DNA of 64,000 bases from Roseibium algicola (GCF_001999245.1 NZ_CP019630.1:5423001-5487000); one strand, 5' to 3'. Shown: positions 17,432 through 27,624, numbered from the stretch's first letter. The notes: generated by a model from the sequence alone, not told the origin. Translations and numbers: made by a program.

Positions 17432-19912
17432 ATGAAATTTTTGGTGAAGTTTTTTGGCTACCTGTTCGGAATCGGCGCGATCTTTGCGCTGCTGATTGCC
17501 GCTGGGGTCTGGATGTACCTGCAGGACCTGACGAAGGATCTGCCGGATTATACGGCCCTGAAGAACTATGAGCCACCGGTCATGACGCGTGTGCATGCCG
17601 CTGACGGTAGTCTTATGGCCGAATACGCGACTCAAAGGCGCATGTTCCTGCCGATCCAGGCAATCCCGGATCGCGTCAAGCAGGCGTTTGTCGCAGCCGA
17701 AGACAAGAATTTCTACACCCACATCGGTGTTGACCCGGAAGGCATCGCCCGTGCGGCGGTGCGTTTCATCCAGAACTATGGGTCCGGCCGTCGTCCGGAA
17801 GGTGCTTCGACCATCACGCAGCAGGTCGCAAAGAACTTCCTCTTGTCCGATCTCGTGAGCGAAGAGCGTGAACGCCGTTCCGCCGCGTATGAGCGAAAGG
17901 TAAAGGAAGCGGTTCTTTCCCTGCGCATCGAGCAGGCCTACACCAAGGACGAAATTCTCGAGCTTTATCTCAACGAGATCTATTTCGGCTTCGGGGCCTA
18001 CGGCGTCGCAGCCGCTTCGCTGATCTATTTCGACAAGTCGGTTCACGAACTGTCGCTTGAAGAAATCGCCTATATGGCAGCGCTGCCGAAAGGTCCGAGC
18101 AACTATCATCCTTACAGGAAGACAGAGGCCGCCATTGCGCGCCGCAACTACGTGATCGATCGTATGATCGCAGATGGTTACGTAAGCGCCCAGGATGGCG
18201 AGGAAGCCAAACAGAAACCGATTGTCGTCAAGCCGCGTGAAACCGGATCTCGCCTGTTTGCCGCCGAGTACTTCACTGAGGAAGTCCGCCGCGAAGTGGC
18301 CGACATCTTCGGCGACAAGCGCCTTTACGAAGGCGGGCTTTCGGTGCGATCGACGCTTGACCCCGAAATGCAGAAACTGGCCCGCAAGTCGTTGATGGAC
18401 GGTTTGATTGCCTTCGATCATCAGCGTGGCAGCTGGAATGGCCCTGTCGACAAGATCACCCTTGGTGCCGACTGGGGCATCGATCTGGCCAAGGTGGAAG
18501 CCCTGAGCGATCTGCCGGAGTGGAAGCTCGCAGTGGTTCTGGAAGCCGGCGGCGAAGAGGCCAAGATTGGCGTTCAGCCGGAACGGCAGGTCAGTGGCCA
18601 GCTTTCCGAAGAACGCAAGACCGGCCCGTTGTTCCTGAGCACCATGAAATGGGCCCGGGTCAAGGGCAGGGCACCGAGCGCCGTTTCCGATGTGCTGACG
18701 CCTGGCGATGTTGTTTATGTCCAGGAAAGCCCGGTTGCGCCGGGAACCTATGAACTTCGTCAGATCCCGAAGGTGTCGGGCGCTCTGGTGGCGATGGATC
18801 CCTATACCGGCCGTGTCCTTGCACTTGTCGGTGGTTTCAGCTTTGCACAGAGCGAATTCAACCGTGCAACGCAGGCCTACCGGCAGCCTGGTTCGTCCTT
18901 CAAGCCGTTCCTTTACGCTGCCGCTCTCGACAACGGTTACACGCCGTCCTCAGTTATCATGGACGCGCCTCTGGAAATCAGCCAGGGCCCGGGTCTCGGC
19001 ACGTGGCGCCCGCAGAACTACGGCGGCAAATTCTACGGTCCGTCGACCCTGCGCACAGGCATCGAGCTGTCGCGGAACGTCATGACTGTTCGGCTCGCTC
19101 AGGACATGGGCATGCCGCTGGTCGCAGAATATGCGAAGCGTTTCGGCATCTACGACAACATGCTTCCGGTTCTGTCCATGTCACTTGGTGCGGGGGAAAC
19201 CACCGTGCTGCGGCTGACCACCGCTTATGCGACCATCGCAAATGGCGGCAGGAAAGTTCGACCGACGCTGATCGACCGTATTCAGGACCGTTACGGCCGT
19301 ACCATCTACAAGCATGACAGCCGTATCTGTGACGGCTGTACGCAGGATGTGTGGGAAGGCCAGGACGAACCGACCCTGATCGACGACCGCGAGCAGGTAC
19401 TCGACCCGATGACTGCCTATCAGATCACATCGATGATGGAAGGCGTGGTTCAGCGCGGTACGGCAACGTCCGTTCGTGCGGTTGGTCGTCCGGTCGCCGG
19501 CAAGACCGGTACCACCAACGACGAAAAAGACGCCTGGTTCATGGGCTTTACGCCGGATCTTGCGGTCGGCGTGTTTGTGGGCTTCGACAATCCGAAACCG
19601 ATGGGCCGCGGGGCAACCGGCGGTCAGGTGGCGGCGCCGATCTTCACCGAGTTCGTCAAGACTGCTCTGGCCGACAAGCCGCCGGTGGAATTCCGTGTAC
19701 CCAAGGGTCTTCAGCTGATCCCGATCAACCGCCGCACCGGTCTTAGAACCGCTGCCGGTGATCCGGGTTCGATCCTGGAAGCCTTCAAGCCGGGTATGGC
19801 CCCGCCGGACAGTTACTCCGTCATCGGGTTCCAGGACACCATGGGAGTTCCGACTGCAGTTTCTCCGGAAGCGCAGCAGGCCGTTACGGTCGGCACAGGC
19901 GGTCTTTACTAA
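17432..19912 (+). CDS. mrcA: Penicillin-binding protein 1A, bifunctional transglycosylase/transpeptidase
   Basis: Polymerises glycan strands and cross-links stem peptides at the inner membrane's outer face. 826 aa: membrane anchor about residues 7-29; transglycosylase domain (GT51) with catalytic E90 in AAEDKNFYTHIG, plus GASTITQQVAKNF and the second acidic motif region YLNEIYFG; an OB-like insert; and a transpeptidase domain with nucleophile Ser in QPGSSFKPF, SRNVMT and the KTG box in GKTGTTNDEKDAWF. The C-terminal tail after about 760 is short and loop-rich. It is 179 bp after the amidase gene. ponA is the alternative symbol. Confidence 0.97.
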   Translation: MKFLVKFFGYLFGIGAIFALLIAAGVWMYLQDLTKDLPDYTALKNYEPPVMTRVHAADGSLMAEYATQRRMFLPIQAIPDRVKQAFVAAEDKNFYTHIGVDPEGIARAAVRFIQNYGSGRRPEGASTITQQVAKNFLLSDLVSEERERRSAAYERKVKEAVLSLRIEQAYTKDEILELYLNEIYFGFGAYGVAAASLIYFDKSVHELSLEEIAYMAALPKGPSNYHPYRKTEAAIARRNYVIDRMIADGYVSAQDGEEAKQKPIVVKPRETGSRLFAAEYFTEEVRREVADIFGDKRLYEGGLSVRSTLDPEMQKLARKSLMDGLIAFDHQRGSWNGPVDKITLGADWGIDLAKVEALSDLPEWKLAVVLEAGGEEAKIGVQPERQVSGQLSEERKTGPLFLSTMKWARVKGRAPSAVSDVLTPGDVVYVQESPVAPGTYELRQIPKVSGALVAMDPYTGRVLALVGGFSFAQSEFNRATQAYRQPGSSFKPFLYAAALDNGYTPSSVIMDAPLEISQGPGLGTWRPQNYGGKFYGPSTLRTGIELSRNVMTVRLAQDMGMPLVAEYAKRFGIYDNMLPVLSMSLGAGETTVLRLTTAYATIANGGRKVRPTLIDRIQDRYGRTIYKHDSRICDGCTQDVWEGQDEPTLIDDREQVLDPMTAYQITSMMEGVVQRGTATSVRAVGRPVAGKTGTTNDEKDAWFMGFTPDLAVGVFVGFDNPKPMGRGATGGQVAAPIFTEFVKTALADKPPVEFRVPKGLQLIPINRRTGLRTAAGDPGSILEAFKPGMAPPDSYSVIGFQDTMGVPTAVSPEAQQAVTVGTGGLY

Positions 19913-20072
19913 CCCGCCTGGCCTGGCAGGGGCTGGCCGACTGTCAGGTCATCGCGAGATCCTTTTCGACGGTTTACAGCGAAGTCCTGCTTGGGTAATG
20001 TCCCGCTCCAATTCTCGGCCCGGTGCCTCTTGCAGGAGACCGGGCCGCTTCACATCAAAAGCGAGGTATCCG

Positions 20073-21204
20073 ATGCGCGCCGAAATGGAAGCGATCGTCG
20101 ATGAAATCAAGCAGGCCATAAGCCTGCTGAGGAGGCATCTTTGACTGGGATCAGGCCGTCGTCCGACTGGAAGAGCTGAACGCTCTTTCCGAAGATCCGA
20201 ACCTCTGGAATGAACCGTCCAAGGCCCAGAAGCTGATGCGCGAGCGTCAGCAGCTTGATGACAGCATTGGTGGCATCAAGTCGCTGGAGCAGGACCTTTC
20301 CGACAATATCGAACTGATCGAACTCGGCGAGATGGAAGACGACAAGTCCGTCATTACCGATGCCGAGGAAGCGCTTCGTGGTCTCAAGGGCAAGGTCAAC
20401 CAGCTGCAGCTCAATTCGCTGCTGTCCGGTGAGGCCGATGCGAACGACACGTACCTGGAAATCAACTCCGGTGCCGGTGGCACCGAGAGCCAGGACTGGG
20501 CGTCCATGTTGCTTCGCATGTACCGCCGGTGGGCGGAAAAGCGAGGCTTCAAGGTCGAAGTGCTGGAATATCATGACGGTGAAGAAGCGGGTATCAAGTC
20601 TGCGACCTTGCTGATCAAGGGCGAGAATGCCTATGGCTGGCTGAAGACCGAATCGGGCGTGCATCGCCTCGTACGGATTTCGCCCTATGACAGCAACGCC
20701 CGCCGCCACACCAGCTTCTCCAGTGCCTGGGTCTATCCGGTGATTGACGATTCCATCGAGATCGACATCAACGAGAGTGATTGCCGCATTGATACCTACC
20801 GCGCCTCCGGTGCAGGTGGTCAGCACGTCAACACGACCGATTCCGCCGTGCGTATCACGCACCAGCCAACCGGTATCGTGGTGCAGTGTCAGTCCGAGCG
20901 CTCACAGCACAAGAACCGGGCAACTGCCTGGTCGATGCTGAAGGCCCGCCTTTACGAAGCAGAGTTGAAGAAGCGCGAAGAAGCGGCCAGCGCCGAAGCT
21001 GCCTCGAAAACCGACATCGGCTGGGGGCACCAGATCCGCTCTTACGTGCTTCAGCCCTATCAGTTGGTCAAGGACCTGCGCACGGGCGTTGAGAGCACGT
21101 CTCCGGGCGATGTTCTCGATGGCGATCTGGATGAATTCATGGAAGCTGCGCTTGCACAGCGCGTCTTTGGTGGAGATCCGGTCGAAGTCGCCGATATCGA
21201 CTAA
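20073..21204 (+). CDS. prfB: Peptide chain release factor 2, with programmed +1 ribosomal frameshift
   Basis: Recognises UGA and UAA stop codons and triggers peptide release. The gene is in two frames. Frame A runs from ATG 20073 for 23 codons ([20 protein letters not shown]...) to an in-frame TGA at 20142-20144. Reading then continues +1 at 20143 as [12 protein letters not shown]... to TAA at 21204, giving about 376 aa in all. The shift site is the classic one: an internal Shine-Dalgarno-like GAGGAGG, three bases, then CTT TGA C. RF2 domains follow: the [14 protein letters not shown] region holding the GGQ-like neighbourhood, the catalytic [14 protein letters not shown], and the SPF-equivalent recognition loop region [14 protein letters not shown] terminator follows. 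An annotation that starts at the internal ATG 20236 would be wrong. Confidence 0.97.
20129..20145 (+). promoter_or_regulatory. prfB programmed +1 frameshift site
   Basis: GAGGAGG-CAT-CTT-TGA-C. The Shine-Dalgarno-like stretch pairs with the 16S tail of the translating ribosome and pushes the CTT codon's tRNA-Leu to UUU when termination at UGA is slow. Low RF2 therefore raises RF2 synthesis. Same architecture as the E. coli site. Confidence 0.97.
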
Positions 21205-21229
21205 AGGCACATTGGAAAATACAAATGAA

Positions 21230-21257
21230 AGCGGGGCCATTCGGCCCCGTTTTTTTG
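21230..21257 (+). terminator. Rho-independent terminator of prfB
   Basis: Stem CGGGGCC / GGCCCCG with a 4-nt loop, followed by a T7-8 run, 27 bp after the prfB stop. Confidence 0.94.
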
Positions 21258-21276
21258 TTTCCGCCTTGCTCACCCT

Positions 21277-22635
21277 TCAAAGGTCGAGTGCCGAGAAGCG
21301 ATCACCTGCCGACAGGAAAGCTGCCGGATTGCCGGGCTTGTCATGCCGGCGGATCTCGTAGTGGAGATGTGGACCTGTGGAGCGACCGGTGGAGCCGACA
21401 TTGCCGACGAGATCGCCCGCCAGAACATGGTCGCCTTCCGATACCTGGATGCGGCTCATATGAGCATAGCGGGTGACGAACCCGTTCGCATGACGGATCT
21501 CCACCATCTTGCCGTAGCCACCATTACGTCCCGCACTGATTACTGTGCCGGGTGCCGTTGCGAATACGCGTGCGCCGTAAGGGGCCTTGAAATCGATGCC
21601 GGTGTGCATGGCCAGCCGGCCCAGGAACGGATCAACCCGGGGACCGTAGGTGCTTGACACGGAGCCGTTCCGGACGGGCCGTTTGATCGGCAGACGCAGT
21701 GCGGTAAATTTCACGCGTCGCAGTGTGTCCAGGGCTGTGTTTGCACGGTCCAGGCGGTCTGGAAAGTTCTCGTCGTTGATCGGCTGGAACGGGCCGCCAA
21801 GGGAGGTCTTTTCACGCAGTGTGGCGTTGAGCCCGGGCGTAATTGAGCGCGTGATGCGGAGGATGTCCTCAATACGGCCTTCCGTCGCGATGGTGATCGC
21901 ATCGACGGCCGCCGTGCTTTCTTCGTCCATCATGGAGATGTCGGCCTTTACCGCGTCGAGGGCAGCCTGTTTCTCAGAGTTTTTTTTTACGTCGGCACCC
22001 GGCGTTGCGGTATCGGTTGCCGGCTGCTGCAGAATAGCCAGTGGATCGAAGGATCTTGTGGAACCATCGCGCAATCCCAATGCCTTTACCGGTTCCTCGA
22101 TCAACTCGCTTTCGCCGCCGATTGCAGATTTGTCGCTACCATCCAGGGAAGCGAGGTTGCGCTCGTCGAGCGAAGGTTTCTCCGGGGGCAGGGGCTTGTC
22201 GTTGCTGAGGTAGATACCGACGCTTTCTGCCCTGGCAACCAGGTTGGCCACGATGGCATGGCGCTGATTGAGGTCCTGCTGCCGGCGCAGAACGTCCATT
22301 ACCTGGATCTCGACGGTTTCCCTGTCGACCATCTGGCGGCTCGTCAGATTTGCAATCTCGGTACGCAGGCGGTCGATGTGGTCCTGATACTCCAGCACCA
22401 GCTCTGTTCTTTCAGCGCTGGCCTCGGCCATCATGTCACTGCGCAGGGCGTAGTAGCCAATTGTGCCTGCAACCGCCAAGGTTGCCGTCACGCAGCCGAT
22501 TGCACCGCAAATAAGATGAACCGGCCTTACACTGTACGTGGTCGTCTTCTCGCCCTTTTCCAGAACCGGATGATGTGGCTCTGTCCGGGGGGCTTGATAG
22601 GTCCGCGTCGATTCTTGGCGCTGTTGCATTGTCAC
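21277..22635 (-). CDS. Membrane-anchored M23-family (LytM) peptidoglycan peptidase
   Basis: A 452-aa inner-membrane protein. A cytoplasmic N-terminus (1-38) is followed by one membrane segment (about 40-64), a coiled-coil-rich periplasmic part (about 68-140 and 230-320) and a C-terminal LytM zinc endopeptidase domain. Zinc ligands are in MHTGIDFKAPYG (H and D) and GPHLHYEIR (HxH), so the catalytic set looks intact. Such enzymes cut cross-links in peptidoglycan or activate amidases. The start may be GTG 22635 or ATG 22629; both give the same protein body. It converges with prfB and is preceded by its own promoter region. Confidence 0.93.
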   Translation of the reverse strand: MTMQQRQESTRTYQAPRTEPHHPVLEKGEKTTTYSVRPVHLICGAIGCVTATLAVAGTIGYYALRSDMMAEASAERTELVLEYQDHIDRLRTEIANLTSRQMVDRETVEIQVMDVLRRQQDLNQRHAIVANLVARAESVGIYLSNDKPLPPEKPSLDERNLASLDGSDKSAIGGESELIEEPVKALGLRDGSTRSFDPLAILQQPATDTATPGADVKKNSEKQAALDAVKADISMMDEESTAAVDAITIATEGRIEDILRITRSITPGLNATLREKTSLGGPFQPINDENFPDRLDRANTALDTLRRVKFTALRLPIKRPVRNGSVSSTYGPRVDPFLGRLAMHTGIDFKAPYGARVFATAPGTVISAGRNGGYGKMVEIRHANGFVTRYAHMSRIQVSEGDHVLAGDLVGNVGSTGRSTGPHLHYEIRRHDKPGNPAAFLSAGDRFSALDL

Positions 22636-22719
22636 TCAGTCACTGCCTGCATTCTGCAAAAGATCTGAGCCTGATTAGAATTTGGTAAGGTTAATAATTC
22701 GTCTTCACGGTTGTGAAAT

Positions 22720-23592
22720 TTATCCGATGAGAGGCGCAAGAGGCTTGTAAAAACCGGGAGTTAGTCCGGCTTCGGACCGCGCGCGATCGTTGAAGGGAGG
22801 TTTTAACGGACCCCTGAAGTGACGGCGCACGTAGGTGTGGAATGCCGACTCAGGCCTGATTCCCTGCCGGTCACACAGAAACCGGAACCACTTTGCGCCA
22901 AAGGCGACATGGTTTTTCTCGTCCCGATAGATGATGTCGAGACATTTGGCGGTGTCTTCGTCATCGATTTCGCGGGCTTTTTCGATCATCGGTGGCGTGA
23001 TGTCGAGGCCTCTTGCCTCGAGTACCAGCGGGATGATGGCAAGGCGGGCAGCAAGGTCGTGTCCGGTGTCCTGCGCTGCCTGCCAGAGACCGTCGTGGGC
23101 AGGCAGGTCTCCGTAGGTGGCGTCCAGTTTCGCCAGGCGCTCCTGCAGCATGGCAAAATGCTTGGCTTCCTCAAGCCCGACTCGCACCCAGTCGTCATAG
23201 TAGGACCTGGGCAGCCTGACGTGCGCGAAGCGTCCGATCAGATCCCATGTCAGGTCCACTGCGTTGAGCTCGATGTGTGCCAGGGAGTGAATCAGGGCAA
23301 GGCGGCCCGCCTTGCCCTTCAAGCTGCGTTTTGGCATGTCTCGCGGTGCAAGCAGAACAGGTTTTTCAGGCCGGCCCGGCCGATCCGGCATCGCACCATC
23401 TCTCGAGGGAGATCCGAGAGCGAGTTCACGCTGAAACCAGGCCCTGGAAACAGCATAGGCAAGCCGCACTTTTTCGGCTGTATCGGAAGCGCACACGATC
23501 GCTCGCGCTCCGGCAACCAGAGTGTGCGGCAAGTTGTCCCTTCCGGTCACCATCCAGGCGCTGCCGGTTGCCGTTTCCAGTGGGGAACTCAC
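22720..23592 (-). CDS. DUF455-family ferritin-like diiron protein
   Basis: A 290-aa protein of the DUF455 ferritin-like family. The likely carboxylate/histidine metal ligands are visible on the expected helices: HSLAHIELNAVDL, LEEAKHFAMLQ, LEARGLDITPP and IYRDEKNHVAFG. Its biochemical role is not established; a four-helix diiron oxidoreductase is the usual inference. It starts at GTG 23592, which overlaps the bcp stop codon by 4 bp (GTGA), so it is translationally coupled to the peroxiredoxin, supporting a role in iron or peroxide chemistry. Confidence 0.88.
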   Translation of the reverse strand: MSSPLETATGSAWMVTGRDNLPHTLVAGARAIVCASDTAEKVRLAYAVSRAWFQRELALGSPSRDGAMPDRPGRPEKPVLLAPRDMPKRSLKGKAGRLALIHSLAHIELNAVDLTWDLIGRFAHVRLPRSYYDDWVRVGLEEAKHFAMLQERLAKLDATYGDLPAHDGLWQAAQDTGHDLAARLAIIPLVLEARGLDITPPMIEKAREIDDEDTAKCLDIIYRDEKNHVAFGAKWFRFLCDRQGIRPESAFHTYVRRHFRGPLKPPFNDRARSEAGLTPGFYKPLAPLIG

Positions 23593-24059
23593 AGGGCCCG
23601 CGCAGCCTCAAGAACGGCATCCGCGTGCCCTGGAACTTTCACCTTGCGCCAGATCTCGGCGATCTTGCCGTCTGCACCGACGAGAAAGGTGGTGCGTTCC
23701 ACACCCATGTATTTCTTGCCGTACATGGATTTTTCGACCCAGACCCCATAGGCCTCCGCGACTTCCTTTTCCGTGTCCGCCCCCAGTCTGATCGCCAGAT
23801 TGTGCTTGGCGATGAACTTGTCGTGTTTGGCGGCTGTGTCAGGCGAGAGCCCGATAATGGTCACACCAAGTTTGGCAAATGCATCGGACTGTTCAGTGAA
23901 GGCAATAGCCTCCTTTGTGCAGCCCGGTGTGTCATCCTTGGGATAAAAATACACTACGACGGGTTTTCCTTTGAGGGCGCTCAGCGACACCTTGTTGCCG
24001 CCATCCCCTTCCAGTTCGAAATCCGGTGCGACATCCCCGACGGCCAATTCGCTCATCAT
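23589..24059 (-). CDS. bcp: Thioredoxin-dependent peroxiredoxin, Bcp/PrxQ family (single-Cys form)
   Basis: Reduces H2O2 and organic hydroperoxides in the cytoplasm. 155-156 aa with the peroxidatic cysteine in FYPKDDTPGCTKEA and the C-terminal WRKVKVPGHAD typical of Bcp. This is the only cysteine in the protein. The resolving cysteine found five residues later in E. coli Bcp (CTVQAC) is replaced (CTKEAIAF), so it must work as a 1-Cys enzyme with an external thiol. The start is ATG 24059 or the adjacent ATG 24056, which is better spaced from AGAAGG. Four-base overlap with the DUF455 gene. Confidence 0.95.
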   Translation of the reverse strand: MMSELAVGDVAPDFELEGDGGNKVSLSALKGKPVVVYFYPKDDTPGCTKEAIAFTEQSDAFAKLGVTIIGLSPDTAAKHDKFIAKHNLAIRLGADTEKEVAEAYGVWVEKSMYGKKYMGVERTTFLVGADGKIAEIWRKVKVPGHADAVLEAARAL

Positions 24060-24256
24060 GCCTTCCTTCTGTCAAAGTTTGTGCGTTAATGCCGGTTTCC
24101 GGCTGCGTCTACAATGGCTGCGGTCGCTTTTAGCAAAGCTTTCGCAGTATCATCAATCGCTCAGCGACTCGTCCGGAGCTGTAGTGAGGTAACCAGGCGC
24201 TTTGCTCCGAACCCGAACCCAAGCGCCTGTCTTACGCATGCAGGCGAAAGATTGGA

Positions 24257-27200
24257 TTGACGTATTTGCCTAAAACCGGCGGATCTCAGGACACGGCCAA
24301 AGTGACGCCGAAAAAACGCAAGCGCTTGCGCTACGTCTTCGCCGCCGTTCTGGTTGGTTTTCTTGTCGGCATCGCCATTCTGTTTGCAACCGGGCCGGTG
24401 CACATTCCGCTTCTAGGCAGCCTGCTGGCCTATCAAGGCACCCGAGGGCAGGTTGAACTTTCCATTGGCAGCGCAAGTGTCGATTTTACTGCGCCGGACG
24501 GCATCAATATCCTGATTTCGGATGCCAGGGCGGAGATCGCCGGTGGGTCACCAGTAAGCATCAGTCTTCCTGAACTGACTGCGCCGCTGAACCGGGATGC
24601 ACTGCTCTCCGGCAAGCTCCATTTTTCGTCTCTAATCCTGACAAGGCCCCATGTGCGGATTGTCCTGGCTGGCGGGCCGGCGAAGTTTCCGGAAATGGGG
24701 CCGCTCATGGAAGCCGTCGACAGGGTCAGCGATGTAGTGGACGACCAGTTTGCCCGCCGAGGCCTCAGCTTCGTCAAGATCCGTGACGCTTCTTTCGAGT
24801 TGGCCGGTTCCATCCCCAGACGATACCGAGGCATTGACGCGGACATCCTGCGTGACGACAACCGCTCGATACGGGCCTTCGCGCGAGTTGCCGGCAATAT
24901 CTCCACCTGGCGACTGGAGCTTGCGCGCAACGCACCGCCGGGTGCGAATGCCAAGAGCATCGGGGTCGTGGTCAACGGAATCACCCTTGCCGAACTGCTG
25001 GGGCCAAACGCGAAATCAGTGCAGGGCAAGGGGCTGGGACTTCCGGCCTCCGCCAAAATCGAGAGCAGACTGACAGGCGATGGCAAGTTCGTCTCCGCCA
25101 ATGCGGTTGCGCGTGTGCGCAACGGCTGGTTCCAGCTTGGCAAGACACTGGTCGCATTTGACGATGCAGCACTGTCCCTGTTGTTCGAGGCGGGACAAGA
25201 CGCAATTGAAATTACCAGTTCGCACGTCATTCGCGGCAATTCACGCATCTTCTTCACGGGGTCTGTTTCGCCGGTTGCTGGTGATAGTCCGGAGTGGCAG
25301 ATCAATCTGGATTCGGAATATCCGCAGTTCGGTTCAGCCGATGTTCCCGAAGAGCCGCATATGCTGGACGGCGTCCAGATTCGTGCGCGTTTCGATCCGC
25401 TTGAAAAATTGCTCTCCGTCGACCGCTTCACGGCTCGCTCTGGCAAGGCCGTCGTGCATGGTGTCGCCTCGCTGCAGATTACACCGGAAGGACCTTATCT
25501 GGCGCTGGCCGCTGATGGGGAGTTGATACCGGTTGCAGTGGCAAAGCAGCTCTGGCCGATCACGCTTGTGCCGCCGGCGCGCCGCTGGATCATCGAACGC
25601 CTGAAAGGCGGCTTGATCGAGACCGTTTCCTATACGGGTGCGCTCCGCCCGCCGGCATTTGATCCGCGGGATCCGGACCCGGGCTGGGCGGGGGACGACA
25701 TGCGCCTGGACATGACGTTTTCCGATGGTGCAGTGACGCCTGTTGGGGACGTTCCGCAGATTGATGGCCTCGACGGTACGCTCACAATTGAAAACGAGAC
25801 ACTGACCGTGACCGCGACAGGCGGAACGGCGACGGCCTCAAGTGGCGGCGAGGTTACCCTGCCGGATGGTGTCTTCGCGATCCAGAACCTGCCTTTGCGG
25901 GACGGCAAGATGGCAAGCGTGAAGACCCGCATGGAGGGATCGGCGAGCGACCTTGGTGCGATGGTCAACAGTGCGCCTTTCCGCGTGCTGGACCGGGCTG
26001 ATCTCAAGAATGATGGCGTCGAAGGGGCGGGAGAACTTGAAATCACGGCTTCGTTTCCCTTGGGCAATGAAATCGATCTTGCCGATATCGACTGGCAGGC
26101 GACAGGCCGTCTGACGAATTTCTCGGACAGCAATCCGATCATGGGGCACACGGTGCGCAAGTCGGATGTTGCGCTGGAGGCCAACAAGGATCAGGTCGCG
26201 ATTACCGGCAAGGGGATACTCGACGGATTGCAGGCCGATATCGACCTTGTGGTGCCCTTGGGCGAATCCGGTGTTGCGGCACGACAGGATGTTGTTGTTG
26301 CGCTCAACGCGAAGCAGCTGAAAGAGAAGGGGGTGGATCTGACCGCCTTTCTCCAAGGCAACATGACGTTGAGCGTTACAAAGGTCAGCGACGGACAGGA
26401 ATTCGTCATCGACCTGAAACAGACGGATGTCCGGCTGCAGGCGCTCGGCTGGCAAAAAGCCAAGGGTGTTCCCGCAACGGCGTCTTTCAAGCTGGTTGAA
26501 ACGGACACACAGCGCCGCGTGAAGGATTTCAAGCTGGTATCAGAGGGCGTCGATGTTGCCGGTTCGATGCAACTGTCGATGGCCGGCGATCTTGTCAGCG
26601 CATCGTTCAATACATTCAAGCTGCGCCCGGGCGACAATGTCGAAGTCGATATCCAGAAGGCGACAGACGGACGTTATGACATCATCTTCGCCGGATCTTC
26701 CTTTGACGGACGCGGCCTGATCAAGAGCATGCGGAGCCCCGGCGGCAGCAAGGGAGCCGGTGACTTTTCGGGCGGTGCAAGAATTGCCGCCAATATTGAC
26801 CGTGTAACCGGGTTCAACAATCAGGCGATCGAGAAATTCTCGGGCAAGATCGATACCGGTGCCAAGGGACTGGTCTCTGCGGACTTGAAGGGACTTGTGA
26901 ACGGCCGTGCGAATTTCGAATTCACGGTGACGGACCAGGGCGGCACGCAGGCGGCAATTGGCCGTTTTGCAAACACAGGCGCAACACTGCGTTTTCTCGA
27001 CCTCTACAAGCGTATGCGCGGTGGAACCGGGGTCCTGAATGTGGCGATGGCCGACGAGAACAGCTGGGTCGGCGATTTCAACGTACGCTCACTGCGGATC
27101 ACGGAAGATCCGGCCATTCAGCGTATTCGCGAGCAGAACCGTTCCAATCGCATCCCGGACGGGCGTGCGATCAATACCAACGAAGCTGCGGACACCGCCA

Positions 27201-27547
27201 GTTTCGAAACGCTGGATATCAATTTCTCACGGGAAGGCGAATTGCTGACCATCAGTCGCGGGGCTCTCCAAGGCAACGCACTGGGAGGAACTGTCAGCGG
27301 CTCTGTGGATCTGTCGCAGCAGACGCTCAACCTTACCGGTACCTTCGTGCCGATCTACGCTCTCAACAATTTCTTCGCCAAGATCCCGCTGTTGGGCTTT
27401 GCGCTCGGCGGCAATTCCGGAGAAGGCCTGATCGGTGTGACCTATCGCTTGTCTGGTTCGGTGTCCGACCCGGTGCTGTCGGTCAACCCGATTTCGGCGA
27501 TAGCACCAGGCATTTTCCGCAAGATGTTCGAGTTTCAGGCGAACTGA
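24257..27547 (+). CDS. Large AsmA/YhdP-like (DUF3971) inner-membrane-anchored periplasmic protein
   Basis: A 1,096-aa protein. A basic cytoplasmic N-terminus (KVTPKKRKRLRY) precedes one membrane segment (about residues 27-47), followed by about 1,000 residues of beta-strand-rich periplasmic sequence and an AsmA-like C-terminal domain (about 930-1080; ISREGELLTISRGALQGNALGGTVSG). The family (AsmA, TamB, YhdP) is thought to bridge the envelope and move phospholipids to the outer membrane. The start is TTG at 24257; ribosome-binding evidence is weak, but the membrane anchor needs a start near here. It lies between bcp (divergent) and tyrS (convergent). Confidence 0.88.
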   Translation: MTYLPKTGGSQDTAKVTPKKRKRLRYVFAAVLVGFLVGIAILFATGPVHIPLLGSLLAYQGTRGQVELSIGSASVDFTAPDGINILISDARAEIAGGSPVSISLPELTAPLNRDALLSGKLHFSSLILTRPHVRIVLAGGPAKFPEMGPLMEAVDRVSDVVDDQFARRGLSFVKIRDASFELAGSIPRRYRGIDADILRDDNRSIRAFARVAGNISTWRLELARNAPPGANAKSIGVVVNGITLAELLGPNAKSVQGKGLGLPASAKIESRLTGDGKFVSANAVARVRNGWFQLGKTLVAFDDAALSLLFEAGQDAIEITSSHVIRGNSRIFFTGSVSPVAGDSPEWQINLDSEYPQFGSADVPEEPHMLDGVQIRARFDPLEKLLSVDRFTARSGKAVVHGVASLQITPEGPYLALAADGELIPVAVAKQLWPITLVPPARRWIIERLKGGLIETVSYTGALRPPAFDPRDPDPGWAGDDMRLDMTFSDGAVTPVGDVPQIDGLDGTLTIENETLTVTATGGTATASSGGEVTLPDGVFAIQNLPLRDGKMASVKTRMEGSASDLGAMVNSAPFRVLDRADLKNDGVEGAGELEITASFPLGNEIDLADIDWQATGRLTNFSDSNPIMGHTVRKSDVALEANKDQVAITGKGILDGLQADIDLVVPLGESGVAARQDVVVALNAKQLKEKGVDLTAFLQGNMTLSVTKVSDGQEFVIDLKQTDVRLQALGWQKAKGVPATASFKLVETDTQRRVKDFKLVSEGVDVAGSMQLSMAGDLVSASFNTFKLRPGDNVEVDIQKATDGRYDIIFAGSSFDGRGLIKSMRSPGGSKGAGDFSGGARIAANIDRVTGFNNQAIEKFSGKIDTGAKGLVSADLKGLVNGRANFEFTVTDQGGTQAAIGRFANTGATLRFLDLYKRMRGGTGVLNVAMADENSWVGDFNVRSLRITEDPAIQRIREQNRSNRIPDGRAINTNEAADTASFETLDINFSREGELLTISRGALQGNALGGTVSGSVDLSQQTLNLTGTFVPIYALNNFFAKIPLLGFALGGNSGEGLIGVTYRLSGSVSDPVLSVNPISAIAPGIFRKMFEFQAN

Positions 27548-27624
27548 GCAATCGCACCAGCCAATGTCTGGCGAACCAATTTTCTGCCGAAGGCCTTTGT
27601 TCCTGTCACTCTTATTGCCGAACA

